DNA of 6,503 nucleotides from Pseudomonadota bacterium (GCA_023412655.1 JAEYNH010000008.1:1-6503), one strand, 5' to 3'; shown: positions 1 through 6,461, counted from the stretch's first letter. Notes: a model not told the origin generated them from the letters alone. Made by a program: numbers and translations.

Positions 1-1
1 C

Positions 2-421
2 GGTGCGCGACACTTCGGCGCCCAGGCGTTCGAGCGGCGGTCAGCGGAGACGTTTCCGATCCAGCCAGCCGAGAGCTCGTACTCGACCGCCTGGGTGCGA
101 CCGCGACTAGGCGCCTGGGACCATCCGACCCTCGGGATGCTGACCGACAGTTCGCCGCCGCGGGCCTTCTACGCGCTCGGGCATGCGGTAATGACCACCA
201 CGCTGTCGTTGACCATCTATCTCCACGCCACGGCGGCGGAGGTCGCCGCGGCAGGCTGCGATTGGCTGCTGGTGGAATACGAAGGTCGCGTAGGCGGCGG
301 CGGCGCGTCGGACGAGCGCTCCAGCTACTGGCGTCGTGACGGTAAGCTGCTGGCGACGAGCGAGCAACTCGTCTGGTACCGGGAAACGCCGCGCGCGTCG
401 CCGGTGGGACAGGGCGCCTAG
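2..421 (+). CDS. acyl-CoA thioesterase-like protein, C-terminal part (5' end outside window)
   Basis: The reading frame is open from the first bases of the window to TAG at 419-421, giving 139 residues, so the start lies upstream. The pattern is that of the second hot-dog domain of TesB-type or 4HBT_3-type thioesterases, which hydrolyse acyl-CoA to free acid and CoA in the cytoplasm. Seen in order are W-DHPTLGMLTDSSPP (146-148 is the Asp codon that aligns with the family's catalytic Asp), a hot-dog beta strand TTTLSLTIYLH, then CDWLLVEYEGRVGGGG, then SSYWRRDGKLLATSEQL. The last stretch has the Gln (codon 365-367) in the position of the TesB catalytic Gln. The end just after this strand matches where the family normally ends, so the 3' end looks natural. 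The N-terminal hot-dog domain and the substrate range cannot be judged. The assignment rests on motif pattern only; a non-catalytic relative is possible. Confidence 0.72.
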   Translation, partial: GARHFGAQAFERRSAETFPIQPAESSYSTAWVRPRLGAWDHPTLGMLTDSSPPRAFYALGHAVMTTTLSLTIYLHATAAEVAAAGCDWLLVEYEGRVGGGGASDERSSYWRRDGKLLATSEQLVWYRETPRASPVGQGA

Positions 422-606
422 GTCGGCGGACGCCCGGCGACATCGAACTCGAGACGGAAGTGTCGGCCGGGACGGTTCAGCTCGTAGGCGAGGTGGCGGC
501 CCGGTTCGAGCTAGCGCCCGAGAGCTCTGCCATTCCCGGTGTGGCGGGCTCCGGAATCTGGCCTATTGGCTACGGTGTCAGATTTGGAGAAACGGGTGTC
601 GCGTAG
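421..606 (+). pseudogene. possible 5'-truncated gene remnant between thioesterase and TPR-glycosyltransferase
   Basis: This short frame (codons in phase with 421, stop TAG 604-606) is closed upstream by TAA at 343-345 and TGA at 337-339. It has no ATG or TTG, and its first GTG is at 460. From about 436 it reads like protein: GDIELETEVSAGTVQLVGEV, then ARFELAPESS, then SGIWPIGYGVRFGETGVA before the stop. By hand count 32 of 56 codons from 436 begin with G, and the first 30 codons are almost all G/C-ending. This is the positional bias of real genes in this window. No ribosome binding site precedes GTG 460. I read it as the C-terminal end of a gene whose 5' part was lost; a 48-aa peptide from GTG 460 is the alternative. 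I do not recognise the family. Bias over such a short stretch can mislead. Confidence 0.35.
586..589 (+). promoter_or_regulatory. Shine-Dalgarno GGAG that favours GTG 596 as the start of the TPR-glycosyltransferase
   Basis: GGAG sits 6 nt before the GTG at 596-598. The earlier in-frame GTG codons at 539 and 575 have no purine-rich stretch at a suitable distance. The codons between 539 and 595 also have weaker third-position G/C preference, and this stretch is covered by the coding-like remnant in another frame. Confidence 0.5.
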
Positions 607-2092
607 CCACTGGGAGGGGTTGGCGAGGCGGTTTGCCGCCGAGCGCCGCTGGGTGGATGCCTTGGAAGCCTACGATGCCTGGCTGAAGGTGGAGCCAGAT
701 TGCGTGGTAGCGCTATTGGGCCGAGGCCGGACCCTCATGTGGTTGCGGCGTCGGGAAGAGGCGGTGGCTAGCTTCGCTGGGGCCGCCGCGATCGATCCTG
801 GCGTTTTTGAAGCCCATGCCAACCTGGGCGTGGCGCTGCGTGAACTCGGCCGCCACGGCGAGGCTCTGGAAAGCTTCAGTACTGCGCTGACGCTGCATCG
901 TCAGCCTCCGCTGCAGCTGCGGCGGTATTGGCTTGAGACCCTGTCAGAAGTCGAGGGGCCGGGCGCGGCGGTGGCGTGGTTGGAGCGCCAAGGTCCCGCC
1001 GCAGAGGATCCCGAGTTGACCTCGGTGTGGGCCGAGAGCCTTGCCCGGCTCGGTCGTTTCCCGGAGGCGCGGGAGGTTTACGATCGGGCTGTGCAACTCG
1101 CCCCGGGCTCGCTCGCCGTCCGCCACGGCCGGGGCCTGATCGACCTGGCGCTCGGCCGTTTCGCCACAGGGTGGGATGGCTACGAGGACCGCTGGGGCCT
1201 CAACGCGCGCAATGGCTTCACGGGCCCCTCACAGCTGATGGAGCGCCTGATCGTGCGGCCGGAGCCCGCCACCCTTGCAGGCGCCGACGTTGTGCTCCTG
1301 GGAGAGCAAGGCATCGGCGACGTCATCATGTTCGCCAGCATAATTCCCGACCTGCTGGCCGTGGCAGGGCGGGTGTCGCTGTTGACCGAGCCGCGCCTTT
1401 GCCGTCTGTTCGCCGGGGCCTTCCCAGATATGCAGCTCTCGGTCCTGTGGCCCGGCGCCAAGGTGCTGGGCCTGGGCAGCCTAGGTTATGCGTTCCGCCG
1501 TGAGGCGAGGACGTTTCCCGGTGCGCCTTATCTACGCGCCAGCGCGCCAGCGCGCTCACGCGCCCGTGCTCGACTTGGTTCGCCGGCGCCGGGCTGCCGG
1601 CGGATCGGCTTGTCGTGGCGGGGTGGCGCTGCGACCACTGGCCGGGGGCGGCGGTCGGTCGCTCTGGCCGAACTCATGCCCGTGCTGAGCCGACCGGACG
1701 TGGAGTTTGTCAGCCTCCAGTATGGTAGGCACGAGGAGGAGATCGCGGCGGTGAACCGCCAGCTGCCACGGCCGATTGTCGTCCCGCCGCCCGAGATGAT
1801 CGATGACTTTGATGATCTTGCGGGGTTCGTGTCGGAGTTGGACGGTGTGTTGTCGGTCCAGACGGCGCTGATTCACCTATGCGGTGGCCTCGGAGCGCCC
1901 TGCGTCGTCATGGTGCCTCGCGTGCCGGAGTGGCGATACGGCGCTGAGGGCTCGGCCATGCTTTGGTATCGCAGCGTGACACTGGTGCGCGAAAGGGCCG
2001 AGGGCGGCCTTGCACAGGTGGCGGCTGAGGCCCTGCAAACGCTCATAGCCACCATTGATGGTGGACCTTCCCGCTTGACCGCCGATGGGTGA
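596..2092 (+). CDS. TPR protein with C-terminal GT9/heptosyltransferase-like domain
   Basis: The protein has 498 residues from GTG 596 (517 if GTG 539 is used). Residues about 5-100 form TPR helices (RWVDALEAYDAWLKVEPD; ANLGVALRELGRHGEALESF), and another TPR covers about 140-172. Then comes the linker typical of this family, FATGWDGYEDRW (189-200). From about 230 the GT9-like fold follows. GEQGIGDVIMFASIIPDLL (236-254) carries Asp242, which aligns with the catalytic Asp of heptosyltransferase I. Next are IGLSWRGG (337-344), FVSLQYG (371-377), IDDFDDLAGFVSELDGVLSV (402-421) and QTALIHLCGGLGAPCVVMVP (422-441), then PEWRYGAEG. The Asp of the usual D-T sugar-nucleotide motif is Gln422 here. Such proteins are annotated as TPR-containing glycosyltransferases and are often linked to surface polysaccharide or flagellin glycosylation; acceptor and donor are unknown. 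No signal peptide or membrane segment is seen. Codon choice is less strictly G/C-ending than in the next gene, which suggests an accessory origin. Confidence 0.85.
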   Translation: MSRSHWEGLARRFAAERRWVDALEAYDAWLKVEPDCVVALLGRGRTLMWLRRREEAVASFAGAAAIDPGVFEAHANLGVALRELGRHGEALESFSTALTLHRQPPLQLRRYWLETLSEVEGPGAAVAWLERQGPAAEDPELTSVWAESLARLGRFPEAREVYDRAVQLAPGSLAVRHGRGLIDLALGRFATGWDGYEDRWGLNARNGFTGPSQLMERLIVRPEPATLAGADVVLLGEQGIGDVIMFASIIPDLLAVAGRVSLLTEPRLCRLFAGAFPDMQLSVLWPGAKVLGLGSLGYAFRREARTFPGAPYLRASAPARSRARARLGSPAPGCRRIGLSWRGGAATTGRGRRSVALAELMPVLSRPDVEFVSLQYGRHEEEIAAVNRQLPRPIVVPPPEMIDDFDDLAGFVSELDGVLSVQTALIHLCGGLGAPCVVMVPRVPEWRYGAEGSAMLWYRSVTLVRERAEGGLAQVAAEALQTLIATIDGGPSRLTADG

Positions 2093-2104
2093 CATCCCGA
2101 TAAG
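2075..2104 (+). promoter_or_regulatory. candidate sigma-70-type promoter for the ETF-ubiquinone oxidoreductase gene
   Basis: TTGACC (2075-2080) matches the -35 consensus at five of six positions. GATAAG (2099-2104), 18 nt downstream, matches the -10 core at four of six. Extended to GATAAGAC it also resembles the Caulobacter housekeeping -10 (GCTANAWC). The -35 lies inside the last codons of the upstream glycosyltransferase gene, and the predicted start near 2111 would leave a leader of about 54 nt before ATG 2165. Similar sequences occur by chance, so this is a candidate only. Confidence 0.4.
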
Positions 2105-2117
2105 ACCGGCGACAGAA

Positions 2118-2137
2118 GGCGGGCAGGGGGACCCGCC
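2118..2137 (+). other. small hairpin in the leader of the ETF-ubiquinone oxidoreductase gene
   Basis: GGCGGG (2118-2123) pairs with CCCGCC (2132-2137) around an 8-nt loop. No run of T follows, so it is not a standard intrinsic terminator. It could be a weak end signal for the glycosyltransferase transcript or a 5' stabilising stem. A six-pair G/C stem is not rare in DNA this rich in G and C. Confidence 0.25.
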
Positions 2138-2149
2138 GCGTTGGGGATA

Positions 2150-2153
2150 GGAG
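2150..2153 (+). promoter_or_regulatory. Shine-Dalgarno-like GGAG before the ETF-ubiquinone oxidoreductase start
   Basis: GGAG is the only purine-rich anti-16S match before ATG 2165, at a spacing of 11 nt, which is longer than ideal. The TTG at 2141 in the same frame has no such site and would add eight residues (MGIGAGSA) not expected in the family, so ATG 2165 is preferred. Confidence 0.45.
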
Positions 2154-2164
2154 CTGGGTCGGCC

Positions 2165-3823
2165 ATGAGTGAAGCCGTCGAACGCGAAAGCATGGAGTAC
2201 GACGTCGTCATCGTCGGCGCCGGCCCATCGGGCCTAGCCGCTGCGATCCGGCTGAAACAGATCAACCCCGACCTGACCGTGGCCGTGCTTGAGAAGGGTT
2301 CGGAGGTCGGCGCCCATATCCTGTCTGGGGCCGTGATCGATCCCAAGGGCATCAGCGAGCTGTTCCCCAACTGGAAGGAACTCGGCGCGCCGCTGGAGAC
2401 GCCGGTCACCAAGGACAAGTTCACCCTGCTCGGTCCGCAAGGCAGCCTCGATCTGCCGATGTGGGCGATGCCGCCGTTCATGAACAACCACGGCAACTAT
2501 ATCGCCAGCCTCGGCAACGTTTGCCGCTGGCTCGCCGGCCAGGCCGAGGCGCTGGGCGTCGAGATCTATCCGGGTATGGCCGCCTCTGAGGCGGTGTTCG
2601 GTCCGAACGGCGAGGTGAAGGGCGTGGTCGCCGGCGTGTTCGGCATGACGAAGGACGGCCCGGGGCCGGACTACCAGCCGGGCGTCGAACTGCACGGCAA
2701 GTACGTGTTCATCGGCGAGGGCGTGCGCGGCTCGATCGCCAAGGTGCTGAAGCACAAGTACGGCCTGTGCAAGGAGGCCAATCCCGAGAAGTACGGCATC
2801 GGCATCAAGGAGCTGTGGCAGGTTCCGGATGACGTGTTCCAGCCGGGTCTGGCCGTTCACACCACCGGCTGGCCGCTGGACAACAGCACCGGCGGCGGCA
2901 GCTTCATGTACCACTTCGGCGACAACTACGTCGCCGTCGGCTACGTGGTGCACCTGAACTACAAGAACCCCTGGATCTCGCCCTTCGATGAGTTCCAGCG
3001 CTGGAAGCATCACCCCGAGGTGGCCAAGTACTTCGAGGGCGGCAAGCGCATCGCCTACGGCGCCCGGGCCATCAGCGAGGGCGGCCTGCAGTCGATCCCG
3101 CAGCTGTACTTCCCGGGCGGCGTGCTGCTGGGCGATTCCGCCGGGTTTGTGAACGTCCCGCGGATCAAGGGCAGCCACAACGCCATCAAGAGCGGGATCA
3201 TGGCCGCCGAGGCCGCGGCGGCGGCGATCGCCGCCGGCCGTTCCGGCGACGAGCTGGCCGAGTACAAGCGGGCCTTCGACGCCTCTTGGGTGAAGAAGGA
3301 GCTGAAGGTCGTCCGCAACGCCAAGCCGATGCTGTCGAAGTTCGGCACGAAGGTCGGCGGCGCCGTCGGCATGTTCGACATGTGGACCACCCATCTGCTG
3401 GGCGGCTTCTCGTTCTTCGGGACGATGCAGCACACCAAGGGCGACGCCGAGTCCACGGGCACCGCCAAGGACTTCAAGCCGATCGTCTACCCGAAGCCGG
3501 ACGGCGTGCTGTCGTTCGACAAGCTATCCAGCGTCTTCCTGTCGAACACCAACCACGACGAGAACCAGCCGGCGCACCTGAAGCTGCGTGACCCGTCGAT
3601 CCCGATCTCGGTGAACCTGCCGAAGTACGGGGAGCCGGCGCGTCTCTACTGCCCGGCGGGCGTGTACGAGGTGCTTTACGACGAGGCGGGGCAGAACCCG
3701 AAGTTCCAGATCAACTTCCAGAACTGCGTCCACTGCAAGACCTGCGACATCAAGGATCCGTCGCAGAATATCGACTGGACGACGCCGCAGGGCGGGGACG
3801 GGCCGAACTACCCGAACATGTAG
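2165..3823 (+). CDS. electron transfer flavoprotein-ubiquinone oxidoreductase (ETF-QO, EC 1.5.5.1)
   Basis: The enzyme takes electrons from reduced electron transfer flavoprotein and passes them to ubiquinone at the inner membrane, linking acyl-CoA and some amino-acid dehydrogenases to respiration. The protein is 552 residues from ATG 2165, usual for bacterial ETF-QO. The N-terminus carries the FAD Rossmann motif VVIVGAGPSG (14-23) with Gly18, Gly20 and Gly23. The middle has GEGVRGS (184-190), and the second FAD contact is LLGDSAGFVNVPRIKGSHNA (321-340). The C-terminal ferredoxin-like domain has Cys496, Cys521, Cys524 and Cys527. Their spacing is identical to the four cluster ligands of human ETF-QO (561, 586, 589, 592), so a 4Fe-4S cluster is expected. 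It attaches peripherally to the membrane; no transmembrane span is evident. All key residues are present and nothing suggests damage. A likely promoter lies just upstream, and the next gene starts 62 nt downstream. The ETF subunit genes are not in the window. Confidence 0.98.
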   Translation: MSEAVERESMEYDVVIVGAGPSGLAAAIRLKQINPDLTVAVLEKGSEVGAHILSGAVIDPKGISELFPNWKELGAPLETPVTKDKFTLLGPQGSLDLPMWAMPPFMNNHGNYIASLGNVCRWLAGQAEALGVEIYPGMAASEAVFGPNGEVKGVVAGVFGMTKDGPGPDYQPGVELHGKYVFIGEGVRGSIAKVLKHKYGLCKEANPEKYGIGIKELWQVPDDVFQPGLAVHTTGWPLDNSTGGGSFMYHFGDNYVAVGYVVHLNYKNPWISPFDEFQRWKHHPEVAKYFEGGKRIAYGARAISEGGLQSIPQLYFPGGVLLGDSAGFVNVPRIKGSHNAIKSGIMAAEAAAAAIAAGRSGDELAEYKRAFDASWVKKELKVVRNAKPMLSKFGTKVGGAVGMFDMWTTHLLGGFSFFGTMQHTKGDAESTGTAKDFKPIVYPKPDGVLSFDKLSSVFLSNTNHDENQPAHLKLRDPSIPISVNLPKYGEPARLYCPAGVYEVLYDEAGQNPKFQINFQNCVHCKTCDIKDPSQNIDWTTPQGGDGPNYPNM

Positions 3824-3838
3824 GTTCTGGGATCGGCT

Positions 3839-3874
3839 GCGCGGGCGCCCTTGCAGCGACCCGCGCGAGCGCCC
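3839..3874 (+). other. two mutually exclusive G/C stems between the ETF-QO gene and the TPR lipoprotein gene
   Basis: GCGCGGG (3839-3845) can pair with CCCGCGC (3860-3866), a 7-bp stem with a 14-nt loop. Alternatively GGGCGC (3843-3848) can pair with GCGCCC (3869-3874). The two share bases 3843-3845 and cannot form together. The second arm of the second stem ends one base before the AAGG ribosome binding site (3875-3878) of the next gene. No T run follows, so termination is unlikely. It may be chance in very G/C-rich DNA. Confidence 0.25.
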
Positions 3875-3885
3875 AAGGTCTGTCC

Positions 3886-5574
3886 ATGCGCCTTCGCCTA
3901 TTCGCCTTCGCCGCCCCGCTGGTCTTGCTGGGCGCTTGCGCCACCAGCCCGGAGGCGCCTATGGCGCCGGGCCCGGCTGCCGCGGCCGACACGCCGTACG
4001 GCATGTTCCTTGCGGGCAACGCGGCGCTTAATGCGGGACGCAGCGACGAGGCCGCGCGCTTCCTAGCCCTGGCCCGCACCCAGAGCGGTGGCGAAGCGAC
4101 GGTTTCGGAGCGCGCCTTTACCGCCGCCCTGCTGGCGGGGGACGTGAAACTGGCGGCGGAACTCGCCCCCGACGGCCCCACCGCTTCGGAGCCAGGCAAG
4201 CGAATGGGGCGCCTGGTGAAGGCGGTGGAAGCGCTGGCGGACGGCAAGGGGAAGGCGGCGCAGGAGCAGCTGGTCGTCGACAGCATCGGCTTCCCGCATC
4301 GCTCCGCCGCGGCGCTCCTCGCGCCCTGGGCCGCCGCCCAGGCCGGCGACGTGGAGGGCTCGCTCGTGCGACCGCAGGTGCGGGGAGATCCCACGGTCGA
4401 CTATTTCGGCCAGCTGGGGCAGGCGCACCTCTTCGAGCGCGCCCGTCGCTACGATGAAGCCGAAACGGACTTCAAGGCGGTGACGGACGGCGAAGCGCCT
4501 TCCGAGATGGCCGTGATGGCCTATGGCGGTTTCCTGGAGCGGCGTGGTCGCCGGCCCGATGCCCTGGCGCTATACGACGCGGCCCTCCAACGCACGCCCG
4601 GCAGCCTTGGCCTGCAAGCGGCCCGCAAGCGCGCTGCGGCCGGTCGGGCCGCACCGCCGGCCCCGTCCATCAAGGAGGGCGCGGCCCTGGCCATGCTGGC
4701 GCCGGCCGCCACCATGACCGCCGCCAAGCAGGCCCAGATCGGCCTCGCCTATCTGAGGCTGGCCCTGCGGCTGGATCCGGAGCGCAATGACGCCTGGCTG
4801 ATGGTCGGCGATATCTTGCAGGCGTCAGGCGATACGCTGAGCGCCCGGACCGCCTATGCCCGGCCCAAGCCCGGTTCGGCGGAATACGCCGCCGGCCAGG
4901 CCAAGCTCGCCTGGAGCTACCAGCAGGCCGAAGACACCGAGACCGCCATTCGCCTGGCCCGGGCCGCGGCGGCGACCGGGGACGTGGACGCGCGGCTCAC
5001 GCTATCCGACCTGCTTCGGGCAAACGGCCAATATGCGGAGTCCGTGCAGATCCTGGGCGAGTTGATCGGGGAGGCGCAGGAACCCGATTGGCGGCTGTAT
5101 TACGCAAGGGGCGCGGCCCTCAGCCTGATGGACCGCTGGCCCGAGGCTGAGGCGGACCTGATCGCGGCGCTGAAGCTGCGGCCCGATGAGCCTGAGCTGC
5201 TCAATTTCCTGGGCTATACCTGGATCGACAAGGGGGAGCGTCTCCCCGAAGCCATGGCCATGGTGGAGAAGGCGGTCGCGTCCAATCCGCGCTCGGGGGC
5301 CATGATCGACAGCCTCGGTTGGGCCCACTATCGGATGGGCGACTACAAGGCGGCGGTCGAGAAGCTGGAACAGGCCGTGGAGCTTGAAGCGGGCGATCCC
5401 GAGATCAACAACCACCTGGGCGACGCCTACTGGATGGTCGGCCGCAAGGACGAGGCGGTGTTCCAGTGGCGTCGCGTGCTGACGCTGCGGCCCGACGAGA
5501 AGATCAAGGCTGACGCCGAGCGCAAGCTCGCTTCGGGGCAGGGGCCTGACGCGCCTCGCCTGGCGAACCAGTGA
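3886..5574 (+). CDS. TPR lipoprotein of unknown function, coupled to ispE
   Basis: The product is 562 residues from ATG 3886, with AAGG (3875-3878) 7 nt before the start. The N-terminus is a lipoprotein signal: Arg2 and Arg4, a hydrophobic core, and lipobox LLGAC with Cys18 as the lipidation site. Ala19 after the Cys fits outer-membrane sorting by the usual +2 rule. A flexible Ala/Pro segment (19-36) leads into TPR-like helices at about 37-65, 172-200, 206-238, 283-325 and 335-395. Four clear units follow: WRLYYARGAALSLMDRWPEA (402-421), FLGYTWIDKGERLPEAMAMV (441-460), DSLGWAHYRMGDYKAAVEKL (475-494) and NNHLGDAYWMVGRKDEAVFQ (508-527). The LGYT, DSLGWA and HLGDAYW signatures define a TPR family conserved in alphaproteobacteria. 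No enzyme motif is seen, so a scaffold role in envelope protein or lipid assembly is the likeliest guess. Its stop TGA overlaps the start of ispE. It is probably co-transcribed with ETF-QO, given the 62-nt gap without a terminator. Confidence 0.92.
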   Translation: MRLRLFAFAAPLVLLGACATSPEAPMAPGPAAAADTPYGMFLAGNAALNAGRSDEAARFLALARTQSGGEATVSERAFTAALLAGDVKLAAELAPDGPTASEPGKRMGRLVKAVEALADGKGKAAQEQLVVDSIGFPHRSAAALLAPWAAAQAGDVEGSLVRPQVRGDPTVDYFGQLGQAHLFERARRYDEAETDFKAVTDGEAPSEMAVMAYGGFLERRGRRPDALALYDAALQRTPGSLGLQAARKRAAAGRAAPPAPSIKEGAALAMLAPAATMTAAKQAQIGLAYLRLALRLDPERNDAWLMVGDILQASGDTLSARTAYARPKPGSAEYAAGQAKLAWSYQQAEDTETAIRLARAAAATGDVDARLTLSDLLRANGQYAESVQILGELIGEAQEPDWRLYYARGAALSLMDRWPEAEADLIAALKLRPDEPELLNFLGYTWIDKGERLPEAMAMVEKAVASNPRSGAMIDSLGWAHYRMGDYKAAVEKLEQAVELEAGDPEINNHLGDAYWMVGRKDEAVFQWRRVLTLRPDEKIKADAERKLASGQGPDAPRLANQ

Positions 5575-6461
5575 CGGCCGCGCTCGCGCCGGCGAAGGTT
5601 AATCTCTTCCTGCACGTCGGCGCCCCGGATGCGACGGGCTACCATCCGCTGTGCAGCCTGATGACCTTCGCGGACTATGGCGACCGGCTGATCCTGTTGG
5701 ATAGCGAAGCGGGCGAACTGGTGATCGAGGGACCCTTCGCAGCCGGGCTGGGTGGCGACGGCGACAATCTCGTGCTGCGCGCGGCCCGCGCGCTGATCGC
5801 GGAAGTCCGGCGGCCGACGCCCGTCGTGGGCTTCCGCCTCGAAAAGAGACTGCCAGTGGCCAGCGGTCTGGGCGGCGGATCCAGCGACGCAGGCGCCGCG
5901 CTTCGGCTGATGCGGGAAGTTCTGAACCTGCCGGTGGACGATGCGCGCCTGGAGGCCGTCGCGGCAAGCCTGGGCGCGGATGGCGCCGCCTGCCTATGGG
6001 GTCGGCCCGTGCTGGCCGAGGGCTATGGCGAGCGCTTGAGCGCTGCGCCGCGCCTGCCGGTGCTGGATGCGGTGCTGGTCAATCCCGGTTCACCCGTCTC
6101 CACGCCCGCGGTGTATCGACGGCTGGATGCCGACGGCGCGTTCGGCTCGGTGGCGCGGCCGCCCATGCCCGATAGGCTGGAGACCGTCCAGGAGGTCGCC
6201 GCCTGGTTGTCCACCCTGCGCAACGATCTGGAAGGTCCCGCCGTAGCGGTGGCCCCGGACGTCGGCGCGGTGCTGGATACGCTTCGCGCGGAGCCTGAAA
6301 CCCTTCTGGCCCGGGTATCCGGTTCGGGCGGCACTTGTTTCGCCCTTTGCGCATCCGATCTCGAGGCGGGGGGGCTCGCCGAGCGGATCGCGGCGCTGGC
6401 CCCGACCTGGTGGGTTCAGCGCTGCCGGCTGGGCGGTCCCTGGCAATCCACCGACCGGTAA
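5571..6461 (+). CDS. ispE: 4-diphosphocytidyl-2-C-methyl-D-erythritol kinase (IspE, EC 2.7.1.148)
   Basis: IspE is the cytoplasmic kinase of the non-mevalonate (MEP) isoprenoid pathway. It phosphorylates CDP-methylerythritol with ATP to the 2-phosphate, feeding ubiquinone, undecaprenyl carrier and hopanoid or carotenoid synthesis. The protein is 296 residues, normal for the family. Visible are APAKVNLFLHVG (6-17) with catalytic Lys9, GYHPL (23-27), the GHMP-kinase ATP loop LPVASGLGGGSSDAG (94-108), GAD (135-137) with Asp137 at the position of E. coli Asp141, the NDLE motif (218-221), and the C-terminal GHMP loop VSGSGGTCFAL (249-259). The residues after Asp137 are GAAC where most IspE proteins have VPF-type residues. 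The start is GTG 5571, which overlaps the upstream TGA stop (GTGA). No good ribosome binding site precedes it, so translation by coupling from the TPR gene is likely. TAA at 6459-6461 ends it. Confidence 0.98.
   Translation: MTAALAPAKVNLFLHVGAPDATGYHPLCSLMTFADYGDRLILLDSEAGELVIEGPFAAGLGGDGDNLVLRAARALIAEVRRPTPVVGFRLEKRLPVASGLGGGSSDAGAALRLMREVLNLPVDDARLEAVAASLGADGAACLWGRPVLAEGYGERLSAAPRLPVLDAVLVNPGSPVSTPAVYRRLDADGAFGSVARPPMPDRLETVQEVAAWLSTLRNDLEGPAVAVAPDVGAVLDTLRAEPETLLARVSGSGGTCFALCASDLEAGGLAERIAALAPTWWVQRCRLGGPWQSTDR

Noticed and set aside
418..510. Minus-strand frame of 30 residues with a protein-like sequence, ending in a TAG that overlaps the thioesterase stop
   Set aside because: It has no start codon and is preceded by an in-frame TAG at 511-513. 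It lies exactly opposite the plus-strand coding-like frame, whose G-first, G/C-ending codons give a plausible-looking complement. The plus frame explains the signal better.
554..558. GAATC, a possible CcrM (GANTC) methylation site upstream of the glycosyltransferase start
   Set aside because: It is a single site, with other GANTC sites inside genes (for example 1869-1873 and 3136-3140 region). There is no clustering or link to a promoter, so no regulatory claim is justified.
1873..2496. Minus-strand open frame spanning the end of the glycosyltransferase and the start of the ETF-QO gene
   Set aside because: It is rich in Ser, Pro and Ala and has no recognisable domain. It runs across two well-supported plus-strand genes and the promoter region, so it is a shadow frame.
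3219..3236. Perfect 18-bp palindrome CGGCGGCGATCGCCGCCG within the ETF-QO gene
   Set aside because: It lies in a run of Ala codons (AAAAAIAAG) where GCG/GCC repeats readily make dyads. It is inside a conserved reading frame and no second copy was seen.
2234..3433. Long open frame on the minus strand opposite the ETF-QO gene (about 399 codons)
   Set aside because: Such antisense frames are expected opposite strongly biased G/C-rich genes. The translation is rich in Ala, Arg, His and Leu with no domain, while the plus strand encodes an intact conserved enzyme.
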